Source: PSRI01 sp041484195 | GTDB lineage: Bacteria > Bacteroidota > Bacteroidia > Chitinophagales > Chitinophagaceae | Length of the DNA: 64,000 nt | NCBI GenBank assembly: GCA_041484195.1 | Contig: JBGPHC010000015.1 | Location: forward strand, 1-64,000 | Direction: 5' to 3' | In this document: piece by piece, positions 17,408-26,010 of the stretch | How positions within the stretch are numbered: the stretch's first letter is position 1 | Layout: each line of letters opens with the position of its first letter | Position numbers and translations under genes: made by a program | Notes under the pieces: model-generated | What the model was told of the DNA's origin: nothing | Database searches by the model: none | What the model saw: only the letters and a program-made list of their open reading frames with translations

Positions 17408-18370
17408 TCATTGGCTATGTCCCTTGGATTTCTCTTCTCTCAGGCGCCGGTGCTCCGCATCTGATTTTAGGTGGGAAATGCTCACATTCAATTCAAATCC
17501 TATCAGCAGCACCAGGGCATTGATATAAACAGAAGACATGAGTATCAGCACCGTTCCGATGGAGCCATATATCTTATTGTAATTGTTGAAATTCTTAACC
17601 CAATACGAGAATATAACGGTCACGGTTACCATAAGGAGGGTAGCCAGGGTGGTTCCCGGTGATCCAATTCTCCATTTTATTTTTACGGCCGGAGCATACC
17701 TGTAAATAAACCCAATCCCATAATAAAACAGCGCCAGTATCACCAGCCAGCGCAAAGATGCAATCCAGAACCTGAAGCTGTTGTTTTGGATATTCAGCCA
17801 TCTAAGTAAAGTTTTTTGGGTGATGAGCAGCAGCACGGAGGCAATAAGAAGGGTGGCTACGAGCGCAGTTAAGCGTATGGCGGTCCACCTGAATTTTATG
17901 AAATTTCTTTTCCCCTTATGTAAAGCGTGAAGTGAACGATCGAATGAGCGCATGATTCCAAGCATGGCATTGGAAGAGAATATCACAGCCAGAATGAATC
18001 CAAAGGAGAGTAATCCGCTTCTCGGCTGGGTGAACCCATCAATGAAATCGCGGACCCAAATATAGGTTGTCTGGTTGGGCGTGAGGTCATGCGTAAGCCT
18101 CAGGAGCTCACGAGTGAATTCAGTGTGAAATGGAAAATAAGGAATGAGGGTAAACAGGAATATCAGGAATGGCGGGATGGCCATCAGTAAATTATATGAG
18201 ATGGCGGCGGCTCTTACATTCAATCCTTCCTGACTGAGCTGCTTGAATAAGAATTTGAGAACATCAAATAATGGCACACCGTGAAATCCAGGAAGAATCA
18301 CGTTTTTCGACTTCCTGATAAAAAAGTCAATAGGAGGGGAACTAATTATGATTCTTTCCAGCTTGGTCAT
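17408..18370 (-). CDS. YihY/BrkB-family inner-membrane protein
   Basis: This 320-residue protein has six membrane segments (about 60-80, 118-140, 163-185, 205-225, 240-260 and 270-295). Family motifs include RAAAISYNLLMAIPPFLIFLFTLIPYFP near residue 60 and AVIFSSNAMLGIMRSFDRSLH near 140. The family was once annotated as a ribonuclease BN; that activity is not supported, and its function is unknown. The C-terminal tail is charged and cytoplasmic. The gene stands alone, with mltG about 100 bases upstream. Confidence 0.9.
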   Translation of the reverse strand: MTKLERIIISSPPIDFFIRKSKNVILPGFHGVPLFDVLKFLFKQLSQEGLNVRAAAISYNLLMAIPPFLIFLFTLIPYFPFHTEFTRELLRLTHDLTPNQTTYIWVRDFIDGFTQPRSGLLSFGFILAVIFSSNAMLGIMRSFDRSLHALHKGKRNFIKFRWTAIRLTALVATLLIASVLLLITQKTLLRWLNIQNNSFRFWIASLRWLVILALFYYGIGFIYRYAPAVKIKWRIGSPGTTLATLLMVTVTVIFSYWVKNFNNYNKIYGSIGTVLILMSSVYINALVLLIGFELNVSISHLKSDAEHRRLREEKSKGHSQ

Positions 18371-18472
18371 GTGGATCGAAAATACTTATTTTCCTTCGGT
18401 AAAAGGATATCTCAAATTTCATTATCAATCACGCCTTTGAGCTCTTGGTCAAACCTGAAATAAGTCACGATC

Positions 18473-19495
18473 TCATTTTATTTGCAGGCTGTCCAATGCT
18501 CTCTGGTAGGCCCTGGCATTCTTCAGGTGCTCCGCGTCTGTGGCTGCAAAGGAATGATAGCCTGAAAAATCCGGCTTCGCACAAAAGTAAAGGTAGTCCG
18601 TGTCGGCAGCGTTCAGAACTGCGTCAATAGTCTTGATGGAAGGAGTACAAATTGGTCCCGGAGGAAGACCTGGGTTCTTATATGTATTGTAGGGTGATTC
18701 CGAACTTTCATCGATCATCCTGAAGGTAACTCTCCTGGCCGCAAAATCTCCGGAGGCGAATTTCACCGTAGGATCCGCGCCAAGCCTCATACCTTTTTTC
18801 ATCCGGTTAAGATAAACACTCGCAATGAGCGGCATTTCATCGTATTTATTGGTTTCCTCTTCAATGATGGAAGCCAGGGTATATGCCTGGGCAGGGCTGA
18901 GTCCGAGCCTGGCTGCTTTTTCTAATCTATCCTTATTCCAGAATTTCTGCTCTTCTTCATGTAGTTTCCTGAATAATTTGGAAGGGTTCGTATTCCAATA
19001 CATGGTGTAAGTATTCGGGATGATGACTGTCATCGCAGTATTGCTGTCTAACGCAAACCGATGCATGGAATCGGGGTTATTAAAAAAATCCATGATAGCA
19101 GCGGAATCGCATTCCAGTTGGTTCCCCGCGAATCTTGCAAAATCATTTTTGGTCCTGAGCTTGGTAATAACCAGGTTTACGGGTGATTGCCTGCCGTTTC
19201 GAAGCATACGGATAATATTCAGAACGCTCGTGCCTTTTTTGATTTCATATTTGCCGGCCTTGAGTCTTTCAGGCACGCTCAATTTTTCGGCGGCAAGTTT
19301 GAATACTCCCGGCCTCTCGAGCACCCGATCCTTTCTGAGAGTCTCCATCAGGTTGTCAAAATTACTCCCCGTTTTCACATAAAGGAAATACCGACTGCCC
19401 TCAAATGCCGTACCCCGACCTAAAATTTTCCAGGATGTCCATGCGCCAAACAGGATCAGGATGAAGAGGAGAAGAAGTAAAATTTTTTTGATCAT
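18473..19495 (-). CDS. mltG: Endolytic murein transglycosylase MltG
   Basis: This 340-residue protein has one N-terminal membrane anchor (about 4-24), a LysM-like region (about 40-110) and a YceG catalytic domain with the essential Glu in ASIIEEETNKYDEMPLIASVYLNRM, followed by GMRLGADPTVKFA and NTYKNPGLPPGPICTPS. MltG cleaves nascent glycan strands in the periplasm and acts as a terminase for peptidoglycan synthesis. It lies downstream of secG but is separated from it by a terminator. Confidence 0.95.
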   Translation of the reverse strand: MIKKILLLLLFILILFGAWTSWKILGRGTAFEGSRYFLYVKTGSNFDNLMETLRKDRVLERPGVFKLAAEKLSVPERLKAGKYEIKKGTSVLNIIRMLRNGRQSPVNLVITKLRTKNDFARFAGNQLECDSAAIMDFFNNPDSMHRFALDSNTAMTVIIPNTYTMYWNTNPSKLFRKLHEEEQKFWNKDRLEKAARLGLSPAQAYTLASIIEEETNKYDEMPLIASVYLNRMKKGMRLGADPTVKFASGDFAARRVTFRMIDESSESPYNTYKNPGLPPGPICTPSIKTIDAVLNAADTDYLYFCAKPDFSGYHSFAATDAEHLKNARAYQRALDSLQIK

Positions 19496-19521
19496 GGTTA
19501 TTAATTCGGAACTTAAATCAA

Positions 19522-19550
19522 CTAAAAACCCTGCCTTTAACAGCAGGGTT
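19522..19550 (-). terminator. Intrinsic terminator after secG
   Basis: A perfect 8-base stem (AACCCTGC at 19527-19534 with GCAGGGTT at 19543-19550) has an 8-base loop. On the minus strand the stem is followed by a run of T (19522-19528 read in reverse), 38 bases after the secG stop. Confidence 0.8.
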
Positions 19551-19587
19551 GGTAAATATTATCAATAACGATATAATAATTTTATTA

Positions 19588-19938
19588 TTATGGCTGGGCA
19601 GGTGCAGTCTGACCCGGGCTAGCGGGCGTTGAATTGGACTGGCTGGGTGGATTAACCGGAACGCTCTGCTGCTGATTAACCGGAAGATCTTTTATGATAC
19701 TACCGCCTGAGCTTCCCTTCATGAAAAGGGTGGAAGTGATACAAAGCACGCCGATAATGGAGGCAAAAATCCAAGTGCCTTTTTCCAGGACGTCGGTGGT
19801 TTGCTTGACACCCATAAATTGATTGCTGAAACCTGCAATATTTCCAGCCAGGCCGCCGCCCTTGGGATTTTGGATCAGTATGATCAAACCCAACATTACG
19901 CTGCACAACACAATTAAAATCAGGAACAATGTGGACAT
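19588..19938 (-). CDS. secG: Preprotein translocase subunit SecG
   Basis: This 116-residue protein has two membrane segments (about 2-22 and 53-73) joined by the SecG signature loop IQNPKGGGLAGN...F. The C-terminal 35 residues are rich in Pro, Gln and Ser, a tail common in Bacteroidetes SecG. SecG is the small subunit of the SecYEG channel. The start lies 1 base after the stop of the acidic TPR gene, so it is the last gene of the miaB-lptE operon and ends at the terminator described below it. Confidence 0.93.
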   Translation of the reverse strand: MSTLFLILIVLCSVMLGLIILIQNPKGGGLAGNIAGFSNQFMGVKQTTDVLEKGTWIFASIIGVLCITSTLFMKGSSGGSIIKDLPVNQQQSVPVNPPSQSNSTPASPGQTAPAQP

Positions 19939-19939
19939 A

Positions 19940-21394
19940 TCAAGAGTCTTTTAATTCAGCAATTCTGGCTGCAAAATAATACCTTTTGTCGGGATTGAGC
20001 AAACTTAATTTTTCATAAACCTCGACGGCCTTCGACCTCAAACCCTGCTTGGCGTAAACCTCTGCCATGGCCTCTGTGAGAATATCTCCGGCCTCATTCG
20101 AAAATTCGGCAATATGCTGGATTTTTTCATTCGTAATGGCATCCACTTCCTTTGATATCTTGTCCGGATGGATTCTTTTCATGGTCTTCAGCCATTCTGT
20201 AAAACTCTTCAGTTTTTGCCCCAGTTCATCCTTTGTTTCTTCTTCCGCAGTAAGCTTAATTCCCTGGGAAGCAAAATAATCCACTGTGTATAATGGCTCA
20301 ATTGGGATCAAAAGCTCTTGCGCGGGGATTTCCTTCCCGGTATCATTGGTTGCCGCAATGACTTCATCGTTGGACGGAGCCTCGGCTGCAGGACCTTCTT
20401 CTATTGGAGCTGGCTCTTCACTACTGAATGCTTCCGCATTTGAATATTCCGGCTGATTGCCGAGGGAAATAAATGGCTGTTCAATGTCCACTACCTCGTC
20501 TGCTCTTTCCTGAATCGCCGGCTCTGTTGGTTCAGGCGTAGATTCCAGCAAATCATTTATCAATTCATTTTCGGGTGCGGCGCCTATTTCAATTTCAAGT
20601 TCAGACGAATCGACCTGACCCTCCTCTGCACCGCCATTGCCTGTGAAATCAGTTTGCGAAGAAAGATTTTCATTGGTTTCCCCGACCAACTGCTCCTCAA
20701 TATCAGGCGACTGCCGAAGCCCGGTGCCATTGGAATTAATGTCCTGCTCAGTCACCGAAATCTCCTGCAATGCTTCAGGATGCGGAACAACCTCTTCGGT
20801 ATTCGACGCTATATCCTCATCTGAATCTATCTGTACTATTGAAACGATTGTTTCGGATATTGACTGTTCACCTGTCTCATCTTTCACAATATGTTCTTCA
20901 TAAATTTCTGCAATCTCGACCATGTTTAATGCAGGCTGGGGATTGTCTTCCACAGGTTCTTCTGTCCCTTCGGGGGTTGATATGGATTCTATAAGAGTAT
21001 CCTGAACATGGGGATACTCCGGGGTTTCAACCATTTCTTCCTGCAATTCGGCGTCTATGATAACTTCCTGCAAGACCAGGACCTGAGCTTCGTCCCTGAT
21101 AGTTGCTTCTCCCAGCCCTGTTTCGTTCAAAATAGAGTCAGTCGCCGGTTGGAGAGCGGTCTTTGTCAGCAACCAGTTCAGCCAATGTGGATTATTGAAA
21201 AAAACCGCGGTTTGTCCTGCCTGCGCGGCATATTTCTTATTCTCCAGTGATCTGTATTTCTGTGTTAATAGGAAATGTCCTGGCGGATAATATGGATATT
21301 GTTGAATGAATTCTTCCAGGTTCTGCAAATCTACTTCCTCCAACGAGTCTTTGTTGAAGAGATGTTGATAAAGAATATGCATATCCGTGTTCAT
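19940..21394 (-). CDS. Acidic low-complexity protein with helical N- and C-terminal domains
   Basis: This 484-residue protein has an N-terminal helical domain (about 1-95, HLFNKDSLEEVDLQNLEEFI...PPGHFLLTQKY). A very acidic low-complexity linker (about 110-370) is rich in Glu, Ser, Thr and Pro. The C-terminal domain has a TPR-like unit (EAMAEVYAKQGLRSKAVEVYEKLSLLNPDKRYYFAARIAEL). There is no signal peptide, so it is probably cytoplasmic. Its place between lptE and secG, with 20-base and 1-base spacing, suggests a link to envelope assembly, but no function is known. Confidence 0.75.
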   Translation of the reverse strand: MNTDMHILYQHLFNKDSLEEVDLQNLEEFIQQYPYYPPGHFLLTQKYRSLENKKYAAQAGQTAVFFNNPHWLNWLLTKTALQPATDSILNETGLGEATIRDEAQVLVLQEVIIDAELQEEMVETPEYPHVQDTLIESISTPEGTEEPVEDNPQPALNMVEIAEIYEEHIVKDETGEQSISETIVSIVQIDSDEDIASNTEEVVPHPEALQEISVTEQDINSNGTGLRQSPDIEEQLVGETNENLSSQTDFTGNGGAEEGQVDSSELEIEIGAAPENELINDLLESTPEPTEPAIQERADEVVDIEQPFISLGNQPEYSNAEAFSSEEPAPIEEGPAAEAPSNDEVIAATNDTGKEIPAQELLIPIEPLYTVDYFASQGIKLTAEEETKDELGQKLKSFTEWLKTMKRIHPDKISKEVDAITNEKIQHIAEFSNEAGDILTEAMAEVYAKQGLRSKAVEVYEKLSLLNPDKRYYFAARIAELKDS

Positions 21395-21414
21395 TCGATG
21401 AAGTTACAACTGCA

Positions 21415-21915
21415 TCACCAGTTGGAGAAGATTTTATTGAAAATATCATCCGTCACATTCTTTACGATATCATCCAATAATTGATTCTGCGCATCCGAAA
21501 AACTGACCGATGCTGAGAATGGAAAATTTCGGGTGATATCAGATTCAAAGTTCTTGCTTTCATCAAGACGGTTTCTGAAAATCACGTGCACTGTGATATT
21601 CAAATTGTTGCTGGAAACCTGCTGCCCGCTAATGCCGGAAGTGGTCACTGAGAAATCGGTTACGCTGCCGCTGATCTCGTAATGCGCGTCGTCCCCATTC
21701 ACCAGGGTGAGTCTTGTCTGCCCGATTATTTTCTGCTTTAATTTGTCAGTCAACTTGGGACTTAATTGCGGATTCACGAATCTCGCCCGGTTGTCAATAT
21801 AATTGACTTTTGCCGTCTTTACTTCAGGGGGGATGCTCACATCCTTGAAAGTATAGCTGCAGGTTGAATAAATGGAGATGCTTGCAAGAAATATTATGAA
21901 AAGCCTTTGGCGCAT
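21415..21915 (-). CDS. lptE: LptE-family LPS-assembly lipoprotein
   Basis: This 166-residue protein has a signal peptide ending at Cys 19 (SIYSTC-SYTFKDVS), so it is probably a lipoprotein, although the lipobox is weak. The body shows the Bacteroidetes LptE pattern: a start YTFKDVSIPPEVKTAKVNYIDN, LTDKLKQKIIGQTRLTLVNGDDAHYEISGSVTDF in the middle, and N-Q-L-L-D-D-I-V-K-N-V-T-D-D-I-F-N-K at the end. LptE plugs the LptD barrel that inserts lipopolysaccharide at the outer leaflet. It starts 4 bases after the sigma-54 activator gene. Confidence 0.88.
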   Translation of the reverse strand: MRQRLFIIFLASISIYSTCSYTFKDVSIPPEVKTAKVNYIDNRARFVNPQLSPKLTDKLKQKIIGQTRLTLVNGDDAHYEISGSVTDFSVTTSGISGQQVSSNNLNITVHVIFRNRLDESKNFESDITRNFPFSASVSFSDAQNQLLDDIVKNVTDDIFNKIFSNW

Positions 21916-21919
21916 GGGG

Positions 21920-23170
21920 TTATTCTTTTATGTCGTACTCCTTGAGTTTTCTGTACAATGTTCTTTCGCTGATGCCAAGGTCTGAAGCGGCATCTTTTCG
22001 TTTTCCCTTGTGTTTCTTCAGGGCTTTTATGATCAGCTCTTTCTCCTTGTCCATAATATTCAGGGACTCTTCCACATCTTCATGCTCGTGAATTGCATTC
22101 TGATCGATCAACACAGGCTGTGAAGCTTGTCCTATTGAAGGCTGAGAAAATACAGGCTTTTGCATTTCGGTCAGGGTCTGGTAATCATTCATGAGGGATT
22201 CTTTCGCAAAATTGCTGGCTGCTGAGGCTTTTTGAGGATTCTGCAGCACTTCCAAAAACATTTTCTTCAATTCCGTCACGTCTTTCTTCATGTCAAAAAA
22301 GAGTTTGTACAGAATCTCCCTTTCATTACTGAATTCAGCATGACTCACACTACCATTTCCGGATGCAAGCACAGGCATTCGGTTCATATTCTGTTCGGGT
22401 AAGAATCGCCTCAGTTCATTTGCACCCACAGAACGGTCGGTTGCAAGTAATGAAATCTGTTCCGCAATATTCTTCAATTCCCTTACGTTGCCGGGCCAGC
22501 CATAGTTAATTAACAGAGTTTTCGCCTCGTCATCCAGCTGGATTGGAGACGATTTGTACCGTTCCGCGAAGTCGAGTGCAAATTTCCTGAAAAGCAGGAT
22601 GATATCTTCTTTCCTGTCTCTCAATGCCGGCACCCTGATGGGCACAGTGTTGAGACGATAATACAAGTCTTCCCTGAATCTTCCATTATGAGTCAATTCA
22701 AGCAAATCCTTATTGGTCGCGGCGATAACCCTTACATCGGTTTTCTGAACTTTGGAAGAACCAACCCTGATATATTCCCCTGCCTCCAGCACACGTAAAA
22801 GGCGGGCCTGCGTGCCATGAGGCAATTCTCCGATTTCATCCAGAAACATGGTTCCACCATTTACTGTTTCAAAATAACCTTTACGGCTGTCCACCGCGCC
22901 AGTGAATGAACCTTTTTCATGTCCGAATAATTCCGAATCAATGGTTCCTTCGGGTATTGCTCCGCAGTTGACCGCAATGAAAGGATTATGTTTCCTGGAT
23001 GAGATGGCGTGAATGATCTGGGAAAACACTTCTTTACCCACGCCACTTTCGCCGTAAATGATAACGGTCAGGTCAGTGGCGGCCACCTGCACCGCCACCT
23101 GCAATGCATAATTCAAAGCAGGTGAATTCCCGATTATTCCAAATCTGTTTTTTACTGATTGAATTTCCAT
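21920..23170 (-). CDS. Sigma-54-dependent transcriptional activator without receiver domain
   Basis: This 416-residue protein starts almost directly with the AAA+ domain (about 10-245). Walker A is GESGVGKE, the sigma-54 contact loop is GSFTGA (Ser in place of the usual Ala of GAFTGA), and Walker B is GGTMFLDEIGELP, followed by AATNKDL and the arginine-finger region RFREDLYYRLN. A linker of about 110 residues leads to a Fis-type helix-turn-helix (KRKDAASDLGISERTLYRKLKEYDI). With no sensory domain, it must be controlled by its level or by a partner. It sits between miaB and lptE, an arrangement I associate with Bacteroidetes. Confidence 0.92.
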   Translation of the reverse strand: MEIQSVKNRFGIIGNSPALNYALQVAVQVAATDLTVIIYGESGVGKEVFSQIIHAISSRKHNPFIAVNCGAIPEGTIDSELFGHEKGSFTGAVDSRKGYFETVNGGTMFLDEIGELPHGTQARLLRVLEAGEYIRVGSSKVQKTDVRVIAATNKDLLELTHNGRFREDLYYRLNTVPIRVPALRDRKEDIILLFRKFALDFAERYKSSPIQLDDEAKTLLINYGWPGNVRELKNIAEQISLLATDRSVGANELRRFLPEQNMNRMPVLASGNGSVSHAEFSNEREILYKLFFDMKKDVTELKKMFLEVLQNPQKASAASNFAKESLMNDYQTLTEMQKPVFSQPSIGQASQPVLIDQNAIHEHEDVEESLNIMDKEKELIIKALKKHKGKRKDAASDLGISERTLYRKLKEYDIKE

Positions 23171-23208
23171 TTCTAAAATGCTTTAAAATAGAGGGCCAAG
23201 GCCGGGGA

Positions 23209-24675
23209 TCACACCAATTCTCCAATCAGTGTCGCGCCCGTACATTCCTTCACCTTCACCACCACATAGTCACCCTTCGCAAGACCGTTTTCCTTCTTTG
23301 GAAACACAATCACTTTGTTATGGCTATTACGTCCCATCCAGTGACCGCCGCTCTTGCGGGAATCTCCCTCAATTAATACTTTGAATGTCTTTCCAAGGTC
23401 GTTCTGATTACTTTGCAATGACATGCCCTGCTGTAATTTCACAATCTCTTCCAATCTGCTCTTCTTCAGCTCCAGGGGAACATCGTCCCGGAACCTTTTT
23501 TGCGCCAAAGTGCCCGGTCGCTCGCTGTAATAGAACATATAGCTCATATCATAGCCGCAATATTCCATCAACTCAAGAGTCTCCGCATGGTCTGATTCCG
23601 TTTCGGTGCAAAATCCCGCGATGATATCACTGCTGATGCCACATTCGGGCATGACCTCCCTGATGCGATTGATCTTTGCCTTATACCATTCCCTGGTATA
23701 GGTTCTGTTCATGAGCTGAAGAATCCTGTTGGATCCACTCTGCACCGGGAGATGAATGTATCTACAGATATTTTCATGACGGGCCATCGCCAATAGCACT
23801 TCATCTGTTATGTCTTTGGGATGCGATGTACTGAATCTTACACGAAGCAGGGGAGAAATGGCTGCCACCATTTCCAGCAGTTTCGCGAAAGTAACGGCTT
23901 CGTGTAGCTGCCTGCCAGCGTTTTGCTGGCGAGATGCTTCGGTATGAAGTGGATTCCAGTAATAGCTGTCCACATTCTGTCCCAGCAGCGTCACCTCCCT
24001 GTATCCTGCCTCGAACAGGTCACGGCATTCACTGACTATGGATTGAGCTTCACGGCTTCTCTCGCGGCCACGGGTAAACGGCACCACGCAGAATGAACAC
24101 ATGTTATTGCATCCCCTCATAATACTTACAAAGGCGGTTACCCCATTGCTGTCCAGCCGCACAGGTGAAATATCCGCATAAGTCTCTTCCCGGCTCAGCA
24201 ATACATTCACCGCTTTTTGGCCACCCCCGGCTTCAACGATCAGGGCAGGCAGGCTTCTGTAGGCGTCTGGGCCTACGACCATATCAACCAGCTTTTCTTC
24301 TTCCAGTAATTTTGATTTCAGCCTTTCTGCCATGCATCCCAACATGCCGACCAGCATGCCGGGCCTGGCTTTCTTGATCTTCCGGAATTCTGTCAGTCTC
24401 TTGCGTACCGTTTGTTCTGCCTTTTCCCGGATCGAACAGGTATTCAAAAACACCAGGTCGGCTTCTTCCACATTGCGGGTTGCTCCAAATCCTGAATCAT
24501 TAAGAATGGAAGCTACAATCTCGCTGTCGGCGAAATTCATCTGGCAACCATAGCTTTCTATATAGAATTTCCTTCGGTGCTCAACCGGGTCTTTGCCGAC
24601 AGGAGCATAGGATTCTCCCTGGCGGCTTTCATCATGTATGGTATAGCTCTTCATGTCCAACATCGGTTCAGTCAT
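23209..24675 (-). CDS. miaB: tRNA-2-methylthio-N6-dimethylallyladenosine synthase MiaB
   Basis: This 488-residue protein has all MiaB parts. The UPF0004 domain has three cysteines (ESYGCQMNFADSE, FLNTCSIREKAE, LGCMAERL). The radical-SAM motif is CNNMCSFC, followed by VVPFTRGRERSR. The TRAM domain is C-terminal (FKVLIEGDSRKSGGHWMGRNSHNKVIVF). It adds a methylthio group to A37 of tRNAs reading UNN codons. A minus-strand TATCTTTG (24686-24693) lies 10 bases before the ATG and could be its promoter -7 box. It is the first gene of the run miaB-activator-lptE-TPR-secG. Confidence 0.97.
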   Translation of the reverse strand: MTEPMLDMKSYTIHDESRQGESYAPVGKDPVEHRRKFYIESYGCQMNFADSEIVASILNDSGFGATRNVEEADLVFLNTCSIREKAEQTVRKRLTEFRKIKKARPGMLVGMLGCMAERLKSKLLEEEKLVDMVVGPDAYRSLPALIVEAGGGQKAVNVLLSREETYADISPVRLDSNGVTAFVSIMRGCNNMCSFCVVPFTRGRERSREAQSIVSECRDLFEAGYREVTLLGQNVDSYYWNPLHTEASRQQNAGRQLHEAVTFAKLLEMVAAISPLLRVRFSTSHPKDITDEVLLAMARHENICRYIHLPVQSGSNRILQLMNRTYTREWYKAKINRIREVMPECGISSDIIAGFCTETESDHAETLELMEYCGYDMSYMFYYSERPGTLAQKRFRDDVPLELKKSRLEEIVKLQQGMSLQSNQNDLGKTFKVLIEGDSRKSGGHWMGRNSHNKVIVFPKKENGLAKGDYVVVKVKECTGATLIGELV

Positions 24676-24795
24676 ATTGAGTTGGCAAAGATAGCCAAAT
24701 AATAAGAATAATGATGCCAGTTTGGCAGGTGTTCGATGCGGGATTCCAGGAATCGTGATAAGGAATTCAAATAAAATCGGGTCCTGAACAGGGAT

Positions 24796-24833
24796 GCCTG
24801 GGATTTAAACCAGGCCCGGTTTCGCGAAGCCGG
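24796..24833 (-). terminator. Two adjacent hairpins downstream of tRNA-Gly
   Basis: GCCTGG/CCAGGC (24796-24815) and a near-palindrome CCGGTTTCGC/GCGAAGCCGG (24816-24833) lie 26-63 bases beyond the tRNA 3' end. On the minus strand a T-rich stretch follows further down. They may end the tRNA transcript or be palindromic repeats like those after tRNA-Pro. Confidence 0.5.
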
Positions 24834-24858
24834 ATTCGCCTGCGGTGCCAGGAGAGTG

Positions 24859-24931
24859 AGCGGCAAAAGGGATTCGAACCCTCGACCCTTAGCTTGGGAA
24901 GCTAATGCTCTACCAACTGAGCTACTGCCGC
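24859..24931 (-). tRNA. tRNA-Gly(CCC)
   Basis: The minus strand folds fully. The acceptor stem is GCGGCAG/TTGCCGC (one G-U pair), with the D-arm GCTCAGTTGGTAGAGC. The anticodon stem TTAGC/GCTAA has loop TTCCCAA giving anticodon CCC (glycine, GGG codons), and the T-arm is GAGGG-TTCGAAT-CCCTT. CCA is not encoded. Confidence 0.97.
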
Positions 24932-24944
24932 ATTATTATTATTC

Positions 24945-25469
24945 CTATCCGGATGTGCCCATAGAAACCGCGAATTTCCTGGCGATCCAGCTTTCTTTCA
25001 ATGGAATCAGCCATAGATCCCGGAATTCCTTCTTCGTCTGGACTGTGTTATCGAAATATAGACTTTCCTTATTCACCCGGCCGTCAATCAAAGCCTGCTT
25101 CAATTGATCCAGCGGAATCATCGTTATTTTTTCATTGATTATGAATGCCAGGCTCTGCCGGTCAAAGAGTTGCACTTGAAAGCGCTGTTCAATATCTTTT
25201 ATCAGTCTGACCGAGCTATCCGTGCTGCAGCCGCTAACTCCTGTCTGCTTTTCATCAGCCATCAGTACTACCCACCTGTCAAAAAACAATTCCCCAAAGC
25301 CCTTCACATTCGCGCCATGGGCCTTCCATTGCGGGATGAAACGATGGAGCAGCTCCCTTAATTCTAAAGCTTCTTTCGAATTGAATTCCCGGTTGCTTTG
25401 ATAGATCCAGACTCTGGAACTATCATCAAAATCTGCCGGCATTTTCTTACGATACTGCAAGTAATCCAT
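24945..25469 (-). CDS. Conserved Bacteroidetes protein of unknown function
   Basis: This 174-residue protein has no signal peptide and no membrane segment. Features include RVWIYQSNREF, KAHGANVKGFGELFFDRWVVLMADE, VSGCSTDSSVRLIKDIE and KKEFRDLWLIPLKESW near the end. I recognise it as a family common in Bacteroidetes, often labelled an ABC transporter ATPase, but no Walker motifs are present, so that label is not supported here. The GCSTDSS motif looks like a functional site. The gene ends 13 bases from tRNA-Gly. Confidence 0.75.
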   Translation of the reverse strand: MDYLQYRKKMPADFDDSSRVWIYQSNREFNSKEALELRELLHRFIPQWKAHGANVKGFGELFFDRWVVLMADEKQTGVSGCSTDSSVRLIKDIEQRFQVQLFDRQSLAFIINEKITMIPLDQLKQALIDGRVNKESLYFDNTVQTKKEFRDLWLIPLKESWIARKFAVSMGTSG

Positions 25470-25509
25470 TCTGCAAAAATACGAATCAAATCAATCCGGG
25501 AAATGAATT

Positions 25510-25926
25510 CTACATGCTATTGGCAGGTACCCTGTCTTTCTTCCTCTCAATCTCTACCAGAGTGGCATTCCTCATCCCATTCTTATCATATTTACCCTTC
25601 ACGAGGGCCTGTAAATCCAATTCTGAAAAATTTATTAACCACTCAGTATCATAATCATCCAACAAAATATCACTGAGATTCCAACCACCCATCTTGCCGC
25701 GATAAAACGAAATGACGGATTCGCCGGTTCGGGCCAATCTAAAATACCTTACTGTCCTGTTACCTTCATTATCCCGATATCTTATTTTATAGACATCTCC
25801 GATTTCAGGTTGATTAATTAATTTCCTGATACCTTCTTCCCTTTCATTATTGACGCTACGCAGATAAAAGAACAGGAAAACACCGATTCCCAGGGTCAGT
25901 AATATGGCTCTTTTCCCGTAGCTCAT
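25510..25926 (-). CDS. Hypothetical membrane-anchored protein
   Basis: This 138-residue protein has one N-terminal membrane segment (about 8-25) and a soluble beta-rich domain outside (GDVYKIRYRDNEGNRTVRYFRLART). The short C-terminal tail is basic. I do not recognise the family. It lies 40 bases downstream-side of the preceding conserved gene on the same strand and may share its transcript. Confidence 0.65.
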   Translation of the reverse strand: MSYGKRAILLTLGIGVFLFFYLRSVNNEREEGIRKLINQPEIGDVYKIRYRDNEGNRTVRYFRLARTGESVISFYRGKMGGWNLSDILLDDYDTEWLINFSELDLQALVKGKYDKNGMRNATLVEIERKKDRVPANSM

Positions 25927-26010
25927 AGAATTTCATTTTTATGAAAATGCCATATCATGGATGGAATAAAATGCATGGAATTTATAATTGTTAAACTTAA
26001 GTGCGATTGA

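Noticed and set aside
24856..25107. Plus-strand open frame of 83 codons across tRNA-Gly
   Set aside because: It starts D-S-N-P-R-P-L-A, the antisense of the tRNA T-arm, and overlaps a conserved gene on the other strand.
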